22,337 bases of DNA, taken from positions 1-22,337 of the forward strand of contig DASRDZ010000096.1 in assembly GCA_035652335.1 (NCBI GenBank), written 5' to 3'. The DNA comes from DASRDZ01 sp035652335 (GTDB lineage: Bacteria; Chloroflexota; Dormibacteria; Aeolococcales; Aeolococcaceae). The notes under the pieces are model-generated. The model was not told the DNA's origin, did no database searches, and saw only the letters and a list, made by a program, of their open reading frames with translations. The position numbers were made by a program, and so were the translations under genes. Positions 7,934-16,088 of this stretch are shown piece by piece. Within the stretch, counting starts at the first letter, position 1, and each line of letters begins with the position of its first letter.

Positions 7934-10069
7934 CTAGTCCCTCACTGATGCGCCGGCCGCCGCGCGCGATCGAACGTCGTCGCGCATCCTAGCGCCTCGG
8001 GACCGCCGCCGGAGGCCGCCGAGCGCAGCGCCCGCTGCGGCGAGGAGCGCGGCCACCGGCCAGGAGGCACCGTTCGCCGCGGCGGTGTCGGGCAGCGCGG
8101 ACGCGGCGGTGACCGCCGTGGTGGTGGGTCCGCCCGACGACGCCGGCTGCAGCGCCGGCGCCACGCCGGCACCGCCCCTGGCGGCCGCCACCACCGGCAG
8201 CGAGACGTAGCTCGGGTTGTCGGGATTGCGGTCCACCATGAACACCGCGCCCGCGCTCTGCGCCGTGTGCGGCGCGCTCAGCGTCATGTGCGGCGAGTCG
8301 CCGGTGCCGACGTCGAGGCGGATGCGATGTCCCGGCTGGAAGGTGGCGAAGGTGGGGAACACCTCGATGTCGTACGCCGTGGGCGTGCTGGGGATGGAGG
8401 TCTGCTCGGTGGCGGGTGTGAAGGGATGGAAGACGCGCAGCAGCGTGCCGTCGACGCGCAGCGTGACCGGCGACTGGTCCTGCGTCGCGCGCATCGAGGC
8501 GAGCAGCCAGCCGGCGCTGATCTGCGTCGAGGTGCCGTCCGGCGCGACGTCGGTGAGGCGCACGGTGAAGGGCATGTTCTGCCCGTCCACCGACGAGGCG
8601 ACGAGGTGCACGTTGATGGGTCCGTTGACGGTGACCGGCGAGCTCAGCGCCGGCGTGGTGTAGGTCAGCTCCTGCACCTCGTTCGGACGCTCGTCCGTCT
8701 CGCACGGCGCGTTGCCCACCCCCGCCTGTGTGGCGCTGGCGTCACCCCACTGGAAGGTGGTGCGCGAGCAGGGTGTTCCCGTGGGCACGTACGGCAGCGG
8801 GTCGGAGCCCGCGGCGCTGGGCGGCGCGGCGCCGAGCACGCCGTCGTTGAGCGAGGTGGCGCTGCCCGAGGTGCCGGGTTCGAGGTAGAGGTTCTGCGGG
8901 TCGAGCGGTCCCACCGGGTACGACTGCGAGGGCACGAAGTGCGACGCGTCGGTGCCCTTCAGCTCGTACTGGAAGACGCGCGGCTGGGCGTCCTCGCCGG
9001 TCTGCTCGCCCTTGACGTACTGGTCGAACCACTGCAGCTGCAGCGTCTTGAGGTCGGGGATGCCGTCGGCGGGCAGCGTCGACGCGGTGGAGCCTTCGAG
9101 GTGGATCCAGGGGCCGATGATGAGGCGCTTGGCGGGCACGTCCAGCGCGTTGTAGAGCAGCGGCTCGCCGCGCTGGAAGATGTCGAACTCACCGCCCACG
9201 ACGAAGGTGGGGACGTGCACGTTCTTGATCCGCCAGATCGGGGAGATCGACTGGTAGTAGGTGCCGTCGTATGCCTTGGTTCCGCCGGTCGTCGAGTCGA
9301 CCGTGGTGGGGACCTGGAACTGGGTCACGTTGTAGACATGGTTGACTGCAACCGACACCCCGTCGACGGCGTCGGAGGGGTTGCCGTCGGTGGTCTGGTT
9401 GCCGGGCGGCGCGCCGAGTCCGGTGACGAGGCCCAGCCAGGGCGGGATGAAGGCGCTGTCCAGGTTGCCGCCGTGGTAGGTGACGTCGCGGTACCCGTCG
9501 GACATCGGCACCACGGGGAAGATCGCCTTGACCTCGCTGGGCGCGTCGGGCTGCTCCATGGTGAGCAGCTGGTTGATGGCCAGGTACGACGCCCCCATCA
9601 GCCCGGCGCGGCCGTTCGCCCAGGGCTGGTGCGCCGCCCAGCGCACGATCTGCGGGCCGTCCTCCTGCTCGGGGCCGTAGAAGGACTGCCACTCGCCCTG
9701 CGACGACCCCGTGCCGCGCACGTCGACGACCACCATCGCGTAGCCGCGTGACACGAAGTAGGGGTCGACGGTGAAGAGGCCGCCGTCCTTGCGGTACGGC
9801 GTCTGCTCGATGAGCACCGGGAAGTGCAGCGAAGGATCGGGCGCGGTCGCCCCCTGCGGGACCGGGATGCCGACGTTGGCGCGCAGCACGACGCCGTCGC
9901 GCATGGTGATGGGGACGTCGTTCTGGGTGACCATGCCCCAGCTGGGCTGGTCCGGCTGCCAGGCCGCCGGTGCCGCGGAGGCGGCGGGTGCGGTGGTCAG
10001 CGCGGCGGCGCCGAGGACGAGCGGTGCAGCGAGCGCGGCGAAAGCCCGGGCGCGACGGCGGTACGGCAT
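7934..10069 (-). CDS. Secreted CocE/NonD-family hydrolase (X-Pro dipeptidyl-peptidase S15-like) with LPxT-like tail
   Basis: 711 residues from ATG 10069-10067, preceded by a strong SD (AGGAGGG, spacing 5). In-frame reading continues upstream to about 11887, but that part is the antisense shadow of the GH35 gene. The signal peptide is MPYRRRARAF plus an Ala-rich core ending near ASA. The alpha/beta-hydrolase domain carries RDGVVLRANVGIPV, the Arg/Gly-rich VDVRGTGSSQGEW motif, nucleophile S161 (GLMGASYLA), acid D296 (VGGEFDIF) and base H323 (GPWIHLEG). A C-terminal jelly-roll domain (about 430-610) fits S15 peptidases, cocaine esterase and glutaryl-acylases. A Ser/Thr/Ala-rich linker precedes LPDTA (about 659-663), a hydrophobic helix and RRRSR, then a 19-residue tail. 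It probably acts outside the cell on peptides or acylated compounds. The nucleophile motif ends in Ala where Gly is usual. Confidence 0.88.
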   Translation of the reverse strand: MPYRRRARAFAALAAPLVLGAAALTTAPAASAAPAAWQPDQPSWGMVTQNDVPITMRDGVVLRANVGIPVPQGATAPDPSLHFPVLIEQTPYRKDGGLFTVDPYFVSRGYAMVVVDVRGTGSSQGEWQSFYGPEQEDGPQIVRWAAHQPWANGRAGLMGASYLAINQLLTMEQPDAPSEVKAIFPVVPMSDGYRDVTYHGGNLDSAFIPPWLGLVTGLGAPPGNQTTDGNPSDAVDGVSVAVNHVYNVTQFQVPTTVDSTTGGTKAYDGTYYQSISPIWRIKNVHVPTFVVGGEFDIFQRGEPLLYNALDVPAKRLIIGPWIHLEGSTASTLPADGIPDLKTLQLQWFDQYVKGEQTGEDAQPRVFQYELKGTDASHFVPSQSYPVGPLDPQNLYLEPGTSGSATSLNDGVLGAAPPSAAGSDPLPYVPTGTPCSRTTFQWGDASATQAGVGNAPCETDERPNEVQELTYTTPALSSPVTVNGPINVHLVASSVDGQNMPFTVRLTDVAPDGTSTQISAGWLLASMRATQDQSPVTLRVDGTLLRVFHPFTPATEQTSIPSTPTAYDIEVFPTFATFQPGHRIRLDVGTGDSPHMTLSAPHTAQSAGAVFMVDRNPDNPSYVSLPVVAAARGGAGVAPALQPASSGGPTTTAVTAASALPDTAAANGASWPVAALLAAAGAALGGLRRRSRGARMRDDVRSRAAAGASVRD

Positions 10070-10182
10070 CGGGACCCTCCTGCCAGGTGAGTCCCCCTCC
10101 CTGCCGAGGTAAGACAGCACATGCGTCCCGCGCATCGCAAGCCGGGGCGCGGCGGGCGATGCAGGCGGCAGCCCGGCTGGGG

Positions 10183-10210
10183 TATCGTCAACAACCTTGC
10201 CAAACCGGTT
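10183..10210 (+). promoter_or_regulatory. -10-like box and LacI-family-type operator before the GH35 gene
   Basis: TATCGT at 10183-10188 is a fair -10 box, with no good -35. Fifteen bases downstream, AACCGGTT at 10203-10210 is a perfect palindrome matching the AAnCGnTT core typical of LacI-family operators, set in the longer imperfect repeat CCAAACCGGTTGG. It sits between the putative transcript start and the SD of a glycosidase gene, a classic place for a sugar-responsive repressor. No repressor gene is in the window. Confidence 0.45.
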
Positions 10211-10237
10211 GGAGAGCACACCCAGGGGAGGCTCCTC

Positions 10238-12025
10238 GTGAGCACAGGGGTCGAAGAGCCGCGCGTCGCGGTGGTGCCGGGACGCGGGCTGCAGGTCGGC
10301 GAGCGGGTGGTCCCGCTGGTGTCGGGGGCGGCGCACTACTGGCGCCTCGACCCCGAGCGCTGGGGCGACGTCCTCGACGCGGTGCGCAGCCTCGGCTTCG
10401 AGGTGGTGGAGACGTACGTGCCCTGGGCCGTCCACGAGACGGCGCGCGGCGAGTTCGACTTCAGCGGGCGCCTCGACGTGGAGCGCTGGATCCGCATGGC
10501 GGGCGAGCGCGGCCTGCACGTGCTGGTCCGCCCGGGACCGCACATCAACTCCGAGCTTCCCGACTTCGGCTACCCCACCCGCGTCCTCTGGGACGAGCGG
10601 GTGATGGCGCGCAGCGCGCTGGGCACGCCGATCATCTACCCGAGCCGCACGCACTTCTTCCCCGCGCCGTCCTACGCGTCGCCCGAGCTCTACGAGGAGA
10701 CGGCGATCTGGTTCGACGCGGTGATCCCGCGGCTCGCCGCCCTGCAGCATCCCGACGGCCCGGTCATCGCCGCGCAGGTCGACAACGAGTTCGGCTACTT
10801 CTTCCACTTCGAGCCCTACCTTTTCGACCACCACCCGGAGTTCGTCCGGCAGTGGCGCGAGTGGAGCGGGCTCGACGACGCGCCCCCCGCCGACGCCGGC
10901 GCGCCCGAGCACGTCACCATGTCCTGGTCGCGCTTCCGGCAGGTGCACATGCGCGAGTCGCTGCGCCGCCTCGCCGGCATGATGCGCCAGCGCGGCATGC
11001 GCATCCCGCTGTACCACAACGACTGGACGGTCTTCGCGCCGCCGCTCGACCCCGCGGCGCTGGAGCAGAGCGGCGCCGTCGACTTCGACGGATCCGACAT
11101 GTACTGCCAGCGCGAGATCCTCGGCAACGCCAAGAACACGGCTCGCAAGCTGGCCGGCTCGGTGCAGGTGCCGTGGATCCCCGAGATCGGCGCCGGCTGG
11201 GTGTCGGACTGCTTCGGCATCCCGATGCGCATCGAGCGCCTGGACGAGGAGGGCGCCATGCTGGCCACCCTGCTCTGCGGCGTCCGCGGCTGGAACTTCT
11301 ACATGCTGGTGGAGCGCGACCAGTGGTACGGCAGCCCCATCGGCCGCCGCGGCGAGGTGCGCCCCGACGCCACCCTGCACCGGCAGCTCACCACCTTCCT
11401 GCGCGACCTCGACTGGTGGTCGCTGCAGCGCGAGGCGCCCGTCCTGCTGCTGCACCGAGCCGACGTCATCCACGCCGCCAACGCGCGGATGCGCAGCAAC
11501 GCCACCGCGGCCATCCTCGAGGAGACCCAGCTCCCCACCGCGCTGCGCCGCGTCGCCGACGCCGGGCGGGAGGAGCACGACGCGGTGCTCGACGCCTGGC
11601 GCACCGGGCTGGAGCGTCGCGGCATCGACTTCGACGAGGGCAGCGCCGACGCGCCGCCCGACCTCTCGCGCTACGCGCTGGTCGTCGTCCCGGGCGGCGA
11701 CGCGCCGCTGCTGCAGCATCCGCACGTGCGCCACGCGGCGCCGGCAGACGCCGACCTCGACGCCCTGCCGGTCCCCGAGTTCGTGCCGGCAGCGGCCGAA
11801 ACCGGCGTGTCCGTGCACCACTTCCACGACGGCGCGCGCGGCCTGCGCCTGCTGGGGGCGCTCAACCTCAACGGCAGCGACCGCCACGTGCGGCTGCGCA
11901 CGCGAGGAGGCCGCGTCACCCTGACGCCGCGCTGGACGGCCGGCGACGACGTCGTGCAGGGCGACGGCGAGGTCACCGTGCGCGTCCCCGCCTACAGCGG
12001 GCAGATCTGGGAGGTGACCCGATGA
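10238..12025 (+). CDS. Glycoside hydrolase family 35-type beta-galactosidase
   Basis: 595 residues from GTG 10238, chosen for its SD (GGGGAGG, six bases upstream); the open frame begins earlier at 10121. The (beta/alpha)8 domain spans roughly 20-330. It has GAAHYWRLDPERWGDVLDAV near the N-terminus, the RPGPHINSELP motif at about 98-108, the acid/base E184 in AAQVDNEFGYFF (family pattern QxENEYG) and a probable nucleophile E316 in WIPEIGAGW. The C-terminal part (about 380-595) looks like beta-galactosidase accessory domains. There is no signal peptide, so it likely acts in the cytoplasm on imported beta-galactosides; the exact sugar is unknown. Family members vary in length and this one is mid-sized. 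Its stop overlaps the next start (ATGA). A LacI-type operator-like site upstream suggests induction by sugar. Confidence 0.82.
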   Translation: MSTGVEEPRVAVVPGRGLQVGERVVPLVSGAAHYWRLDPERWGDVLDAVRSLGFEVVETYVPWAVHETARGEFDFSGRLDVERWIRMAGERGLHVLVRPGPHINSELPDFGYPTRVLWDERVMARSALGTPIIYPSRTHFFPAPSYASPELYEETAIWFDAVIPRLAALQHPDGPVIAAQVDNEFGYFFHFEPYLFDHHPEFVRQWREWSGLDDAPPADAGAPEHVTMSWSRFRQVHMRESLRRLAGMMRQRGMRIPLYHNDWTVFAPPLDPAALEQSGAVDFDGSDMYCQREILGNAKNTARKLAGSVQVPWIPEIGAGWVSDCFGIPMRIERLDEEGAMLATLLCGVRGWNFYMLVERDQWYGSPIGRRGEVRPDATLHRQLTTFLRDLDWWSLQREAPVLLLHRADVIHAANARMRSNATAAILEETQLPTALRRVADAGREEHDAVLDAWRTGLERRGIDFDEGSADAPPDLSRYALVVVPGGDAPLLQHPHVRHAAPADADLDALPVPEFVPAAAETGVSVHHFHDGARGLRLLGALNLNGSDRHVRLRTRGGRVTLTPRWTAGDDVVQGDGEVTVRVPAYSGQIWEVTR

Positions 12026-12747
12026 TCCACCCGCACGCCGAGGTCGTCGACCTCGACGCCCCGCTCTGGGGCGACATCTCCGTGGCCGTGCAGCAGAGCC
12101 GCGAGAAGCGGGCCTGGGCCTACGTCCTGCACTGCGACGGCACCGTCGTCAACACCGTTCCCGGTGGCCTGCGCAGCGCCCCCATCGGCGAGCCGGCCGG
12201 CGACCCGGTGGCGCTGGCCCGCGCCGTCCGCGAGGAGACCGGGCGGGTCCGCGCCGTCGTCCTCGACGAGCGGGGGCTCGACGACCTGGTGGTCCGCGCC
12301 ACGGCGACCGCCCGCGAGGAGCAGACGCTCGCCGAGCTGCGCGCCGGGGTGGCCGACCTGTACTGGGCGTCGCCGGCGGTGGCCAGCGATCCCGCCGAGC
12401 CGCCCGACGACCCGCAGCTGCGCCTCCGGCGGGCGCTCCGCGAGGCCGCACCGCGGCAGACCGCCCTGCTGCGGGTTCTGCGCGGCGGCGAGTTCGGTGC
12501 CGCGGTGGTGCTCACCCTCGAGGACGGCCTGATCACCCGCTGCGTCTGCACCGACGAGTCGGAGGCCGAGCGGCTCAGCGGCTCCGCCGAGCTCTCCGCC
12601 GACGTGGAGTGGGCCGCGCTGATGGATGCGATCGGGGCCGTCGATCCGTGGGCGGAGTTCGCGGCGCTGCTCGACGCCGCGCCACGGCAGCGCGGGCTGG
12701 AGGCGGTGCGCCGCGCGTTGCGCGGGCAGGCGGCGGCGGTGCGCTAG
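12022..12747 (+). CDS. Protein of unknown function, translationally coupled to the GH35 gene
   Basis: 241 residues. ATG 12022 overlaps the GH35 stop codon (ATGA), which fixes the start. I do not recognise the family. The N-terminal part (about 1-110) appears mixed alpha/beta, with an aromatic segment DAPLWGDISVAVQQSREKRA and then an ordered run around VHFDGTV-like residues (AYVLHCDGTVVNTVPGG). The middle (about 130-150) is charged and helical, LRLRRALREA. A VVLTLEDGLITRCVCTDE segment near 165-182 could be a beta-hairpin resembling the core of NTF2-like folds, but this is weak. There is no signal peptide or membrane helix. Coupling implies a role alongside the glycosidase. It converges on the cpaF-like gene with a 26-base gap. 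Confidence 0.7.
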   Translation: MIHPHAEVVDLDAPLWGDISVAVQQSREKRAWAYVLHCDGTVVNTVPGGLRSAPIGEPAGDPVALARAVREETGRVRAVVLDERGLDDLVVRATATAREEQTLAELRAGVADLYWASPAVASDPAEPPDDPQLRLRRALREAAPRQTALLRVLRGGEFGAAVVLTLEDGLITRCVCTDESEAERLSGSAELSADVEWAALMDAIGAVDPWAEFAALLDAAPRQRGLEAVRRALRGQAAAVR

Positions 12748-12773
12748 GCGCCCTCGCGGGTGGCGGAGGCCGC

Positions 12774-13874
12774 TCAGGCGGCCGGCGTGGTCACCAGGCG
12801 CGGGTCGGGGTAGACGCGCAGCAGCCCCGCGGGGAGTGCGTCGCGCACCGCGACCATGTGGTCGAGCGAGCGGGGACGCACGCGCGTCGGCAGCAGGCGC
12901 TCGGCGCCGTTGCCGTTCTCGCCGTCCTTGCGCTGCAGGGTGAAGACGTCCTGCGTCGTCACCACGTCGCCCTCGCGGCCGACCACCTCGGTGATCCTCT
13001 CGATGCGCCGCTGCCCGGTGTCGGTGCGGCCGAGGTGGACGAGCAGGTGGATGGCGGTGCCGATCTGGTCGCGGATGGCGCGCTGGGGCAGGTCGAGGCC
13101 GGCCATCAGCACCAGCGTCTCCAGGCGGTAGAGGGCGTCGCGCGGCGAGTTGGCGTGCACCGTCGACATCGAGCCGTCGTGGCCCGTGTTCATCGCCTGC
13201 AGCATGTCGAGCGCCTCGCCGCCGCGCACCTCGCCGACCACGATGCGGTCGGGGCGCATGCGCAGCGAGTTGCGCAGCAGGTGGCGGGTGGTGGCCTCGT
13301 GGGCGCCGTTCATGTCGGCCGGCCGCGTCTCCAGGCGCACCCAGTGCGGCTGGTCGAGCTGCAGCTCGGCGGAGTCCTCGATGGTGATGATGCGCTGGTT
13401 GTCGGGGATCCAGCGGCTCAGGATGTTGAGCAGGGTGGTCTTGCCGACGCCGGTTCGGCCGCTGACCAGGATGTTGCGGCGGGCAACCACGCAGGCGTGC
13501 AGGAAGTCGAGCGCGGCGTCGCTGGCGCTGCCGGTGCCGACCAGGGTGTCGGCGTCGATCCCGCCCGGGGTGAAGCGGCGGATGGTGACCACGGGCCCGC
13601 TCAGGCTGAGCGGCGGCATGATGACGTTGACGCGCGACCCGTCCGGGAGGCGGGCGTCGAGCATGGCGTCCTGCGCGCTGATGCGGCGGCCGACGTAGGC
13701 TGCCACCTGCTCGATGAGGCTGACCAGCTCCTGCTCGTCGGCGAAGCGGACGTCGGTGGACTCGATGACCCCCTTGCGCTCGACGTAGATCTCGTCGAAG
13801 CCGTTGACCATGATCTCGGTCAGCGAAGCGTCGTCGAGGAGGGGGGTGAGGGGTCCGAATGCGATGGCGCTCAC
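12774..13874 (-). CDS. cpaF: CpaF/TadA-type secretion or pilus assembly ATPase
   Basis: 366 residues from GTG 13874-13872, chosen because GGAG lies eight bases upstream and CpaF proteins start close to the FGPLTPLLDDASLTEIMVNG segment seen here. The open frame extends to 13961, with an ATG at 13907 as an alternative. The N-terminal domain ends around 105. The RecA-like ATPase follows: Walker A GRTGVGKTT (139-147), the acidic Asp-box IITIEDSAELQL (162-173), Walker B IVVGEVRGGEA (211-221) and the His box STVHANSPRD (237-246). The family powers Tad/Flp pili or type II/IV secretion. No other tad/flp genes are present in the window, so partners must lie elsewhere or the gene is an orphan. It probably follows the methyltransferase gene on one transcript, separated by 87 bases containing a hairpin. 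Confidence 0.87.
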   Translation of the reverse strand: MSAIAFGPLTPLLDDASLTEIMVNGFDEIYVERKGVIESTDVRFADEQELVSLIEQVAAYVGRRISAQDAMLDARLPDGSRVNVIMPPLSLSGPVVTIRRFTPGGIDADTLVGTGSASDAALDFLHACVVARRNILVSGRTGVGKTTLLNILSRWIPDNQRIITIEDSAELQLDQPHWVRLETRPADMNGAHEATTRHLLRNSLRMRPDRIVVGEVRGGEALDMLQAMNTGHDGSMSTVHANSPRDALYRLETLVLMAGLDLPQRAIRDQIGTAIHLLVHLGRTDTGQRRIERITEVVGREGDVVTTQDVFTLQRKDGENGNGAERLLPTRVRPRSLDHMVAVRDALPAGLLRVYPDPRLVTTPAA

Positions 13875-13923
13875 AGGTGCATCTCCGGGAGGGTGGAGCC
13901 CAACCATGGCAGCGCTCCGTGGG

Positions 13924-13953
13924 GGTCGCGGACGCCGTGATCGAACCGCGACC
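13924..13953 (-). terminator. Hairpin between the methyltransferase and cpaF genes
   Basis: GGTCGCGG (13924-13931) pairs perfectly with CCGCGACC (13946-13953) across a 14-base loop, starting eight bases after the methyltransferase stop. There is no U-tract. It could terminate or attenuate transcription before cpaF, or act as an mRNA-stabilising stem. The function is uncertain. Confidence 0.4.
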
Positions 13954-13961
13954 GCCGCCAC

Positions 13962-14879
13962 TCAAGTGTTCACAAGGGCGCGAACCACTGCGAACGTGCT
14001 GCGGGCGTACTGGGCCGGGGTCGGCTTGCGGAGGAAGAGGACCACCGAGGTCCAGCGGTGCTCGCCGCGGCCGAGGACGAGGTGGGGGTTCTTGTAGATG
14101 TCACCGTCCAGCCAGACGGGCTCGTCGAGCAGCTCCTGGGGCAGCGGCTTGTGGTGCAGGCGCTCCACGGGCACCAGGCCCGACTGCTCGACGACGTGGT
14201 GCTGCAGCGCCTCGGGGGTGAAGAACTCGGGGTGCTCGCCGCCCGCCAGGACCAGCTCGGTGGCGACGCAGGCGACGCCGCCCGGCCGGAGCACGCGGGC
14301 CATCTCGCGCATCGCCACGCTGGCGGCGGCGTGGCCGCCGAAGTGCTCGATGGAGCTCAGCGAGTAGACGGCGTCGAAGGCGTTGGCCCGGAAGGGGAGG
14401 CGGGTGCCGTCGGCGCGGAGCACGGCGAGGTGGTCGCGGCGGTAGGGGAAGGGGGCGTAGTGGTCGGGGTCGCGGGCGAAGTCGGGGTCGGCCTCGGCGG
14501 CGGGGCTGTCCGTGAAGGCGCCCGTGTAGAGGTCGGTGGCGACGGTGAGGCGGCTGCGGTTGGCCAGGTAGAAGAGGACGCGCTCGTGCCCGGCGCCGAC
14601 TCCCAGCACCGTCGCCCGCGGGCCGAGAACGCCGAGCCGCTCCAGCCCGAACACGCACTGCACCCACTCGAACCGCTTGCGATGCTGCTCGTCGTCCCCG
14701 CGGGGCAGCTCCAGGGCGCGCTGGACCTGAAGCCACTCGGGGTCGGACCAGAAGTCGGGATGGCAGACGGCGTTGAGGGTGTAGGGCGGCACGGCGCGGT
14801 CGGGCACGCGCATGGCGGCGGTGACGTCGCTGCGGCGCACCCCGAGGCGGCGGACGAGGCGGCGCGCGGCCGCGCTCAC
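13962..14879 (-). CDS. SAM-dependent class I methyltransferase
   Basis: 305 residues from GTG 14879-14877, which overlaps the stop of the acyl-CoA dehydrogenase gene (GTGA); MRVPDRAV at residue 23 is an alternative start. The Rossmann methyltransferase motifs are visible: motif I VLGVGAGHERVLFYLA, with an acidic residue closing the second strand (TVATDLY), then DGTRLPFRANAFDAVYSLSSIEHFGG (motif II with the SIEHF variant) and VLRPGGVACVATE (motif III). This is the Methyltransf_11 type acting on a small molecule or lipid; the substrate is unknown. C-terminal residues (LPQELLDEPVWLDGDIYKNPHLV) resemble those of methyltransferases near glycan or lipid loci, but this is weak evidence. Coupling to the dehydrogenase implies co-expression, not necessarily a shared pathway. 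Confidence 0.78.
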   Translation of the reverse strand: MSAAARRLVRRLGVRRSDVTAAMRVPDRAVPPYTLNAVCHPDFWSDPEWLQVQRALELPRGDDEQHRKRFEWVQCVFGLERLGVLGPRATVLGVGAGHERVLFYLANRSRLTVATDLYTGAFTDSPAAEADPDFARDPDHYAPFPYRRDHLAVLRADGTRLPFRANAFDAVYSLSSIEHFGGHAAASVAMREMARVLRPGGVACVATELVLAGGEHPEFFTPEALQHHVVEQSGLVPVERLHHKPLPQELLDEPVWLDGDIYKNPHLVLGRGEHRWTSVVLFLRKPTPAQYARSTFAVVRALVNT

Positions 14880-16048
14880 ACGGGGAGTCCGAGGATCCGC
14901 CGGGCCAGGATGTCCTTCTGCACCTCGGTGGTGCCCCCGCCGATGGTCAGGGCGCGGGCGAAGAGGTAGGCGCGCTGCCACTGGGCGTCGTCGCCGTCGC
15001 TGATCAGCGCCTGGGGGCCGAGCAGGCGCCAGACCGCCTCGTGGACCTGCTGCCCCCAGACGTCGGATGCGAGCTTCCGCACGGACATCTGGGCTGCCGG
15101 CAGCCCGCCTCGCGCGACGTCGCTGAGCAGGCGGAGCCCGGTGAGGCGCAGGGCCTCGCCCTCGACATGCAGCCGGGCCATCTCGTCACGCAGCACCGCG
15201 CTGTCGGGGGTGTCCTCGATGCGACCCTGCTGCCTGCGCGACCGCCAGAGCTTCAGCACGTCGGCCCAGGTCGGGCCGCTGCCCCACAGGGTGCCCTCGC
15301 CGGCGCTGAGGCCGACGCGCTCGGCCATCAGCGTGGTGATGGCGACCGTCCAGCCCTCCCCCTCGGCGCCGACGCGATCGCTCTCGGCGATGCGCACGCC
15401 GTCGAAGAAGACCTCGTTGAAGTCGCTCTCCCCGGTGATCTGGCGGATCGGGCGGATGGTGATGCCGGGCGCGTGCATGTCGAGGACGAAGCAGGAGATG
15501 CCGTGGTGCTTGGCGGCGCTGCTGTCGGTGCGCGCCAGCAGGATGCCGCGGTCGGCGACCTGGGCGAGGCTCGACCAGATCTTCTGCCCGGTGATCTCGT
15601 AGCCGCCGTCGGGCCGCCTGGTGGCGCGCGTCTGCAGCGAGGCCAGGTCGCTGCCCGCGTTCGGCTCGCTGAAGAGCTGGCACCACACCTCGTCGGCGGC
15701 GGGGATGGGCGGCAGGTAGCGCTGCTTCTGCTCCTCGCTGCCGTGGCGGAGCAGCGCGGCGCCGGCCCAGCCCGTGCCGATGGTGTTGACGTTGCGCGGC
15801 GGCTTGACCGCGGCCAGCTCGTGCTCGTAGAGCATCAGCTCGACCGGCGTGGCCTCGCGCCCGCCGTACTGGCGCGGCCAGCCCGGCACCGACCAGCGGC
15901 CCTCGGCGAGGGTGCGCTGCCACCTGCGGCAGCGATCGACCCAGTCGGGCCTGGAGTAGTCGACGGGCGTCGACGGCGCGTGCGCCTGGAGGAAGGCGCG
16001 GCACTCCGCCTGGAAGGCACGCTCGCTGTCGGTGAGGGTGAGGTCCAT
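14876..16048 (-). CDS. Acyl-CoA dehydrogenase
   Basis: 390 residues, starting MDLTLTDSERAFQAECRAFL at ATG 16048-16046, the usual N-terminus of the family. FAD- and substrate-binding signatures are in order: FSEPNAGSDLASLQTRA (FAD-contact loop), the ITGQKIWSSLAQVADRGILLAR segment, the middle beta-domain ending FNEVFFDGVRIAESDRVG, and the C-terminal GGGTTEVQKDILARRILGL motif. The enzyme oxidises an acyl-CoA at the alpha-beta bond with FAD and passes electrons to ETF; the chain specificity cannot be read here. The LTIGGGTTEVQ and WPRQYGG motifs are common in actinobacterial FadE-like paralogues. It is divergent from an AtuA-like gene across a perfect palindrome and so is probably co-regulated with it. 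No good SD is seen. Confidence 0.9.
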   Translation of the reverse strand: MDLTLTDSERAFQAECRAFLQAHAPSTPVDYSRPDWVDRCRRWQRTLAEGRWSVPGWPRQYGGREATPVELMLYEHELAAVKPPRNVNTIGTGWAGAALLRHGSEEQKQRYLPPIPAADEVWCQLFSEPNAGSDLASLQTRATRRPDGGYEITGQKIWSSLAQVADRGILLARTDSSAAKHHGISCFVLDMHAPGITIRPIRQITGESDFNEVFFDGVRIAESDRVGAEGEGWTVAITTLMAERVGLSAGEGTLWGSGPTWADVLKLWRSRRQQGRIEDTPDSAVLRDEMARLHVEGEALRLTGLRLLSDVARGGLPAAQMSVRKLASDVWGQQVHEAVWRLLGPQALISDGDDAQWQRAYLFARALTIGGGTTEVQKDILARRILGLPV

Positions 16049-16064
16049 GTCGCGGCGGTGCAGT

Positions 16065-16080
16065 TTGACAGTGCTGTCAA
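16065..16080. promoter_or_regulatory. Perfect palindrome TTGACAG-TG-CTGTCAA in divergent promoter region
   Basis: A 7+2+7 perfect inverted repeat lies in the 54-base gap between the divergent acyl-CoA dehydrogenase and AtuA-like genes. Each arm contains a consensus -35 hexamer TTGACA, one per strand. On the plus strand TTGACA (16065-16070) is followed 18 bases later by CATGCT (16089-16094). A bound dimeric repressor, for example of the TetR/FadR type common at fatty-acid loci, would block both promoters. The regulator is not in the window. Confidence 0.65.
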
Positions 16081-16088
16081 CCCTTCGC

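Noticed and set aside
10070..11887. Upstream in-frame extension of the CocE/S15 hydrolase
   Set aside because: Antisense to the clear GH35 gene. The signal peptide and strong SD place the true start at 10069.
13921..13960. Possible tRNA T-loop (GGTTCGATC on the minus strand)
   Set aside because: The flanking bases do not form a T-arm or acceptor stem; they form a simple 8-bp hairpin instead.
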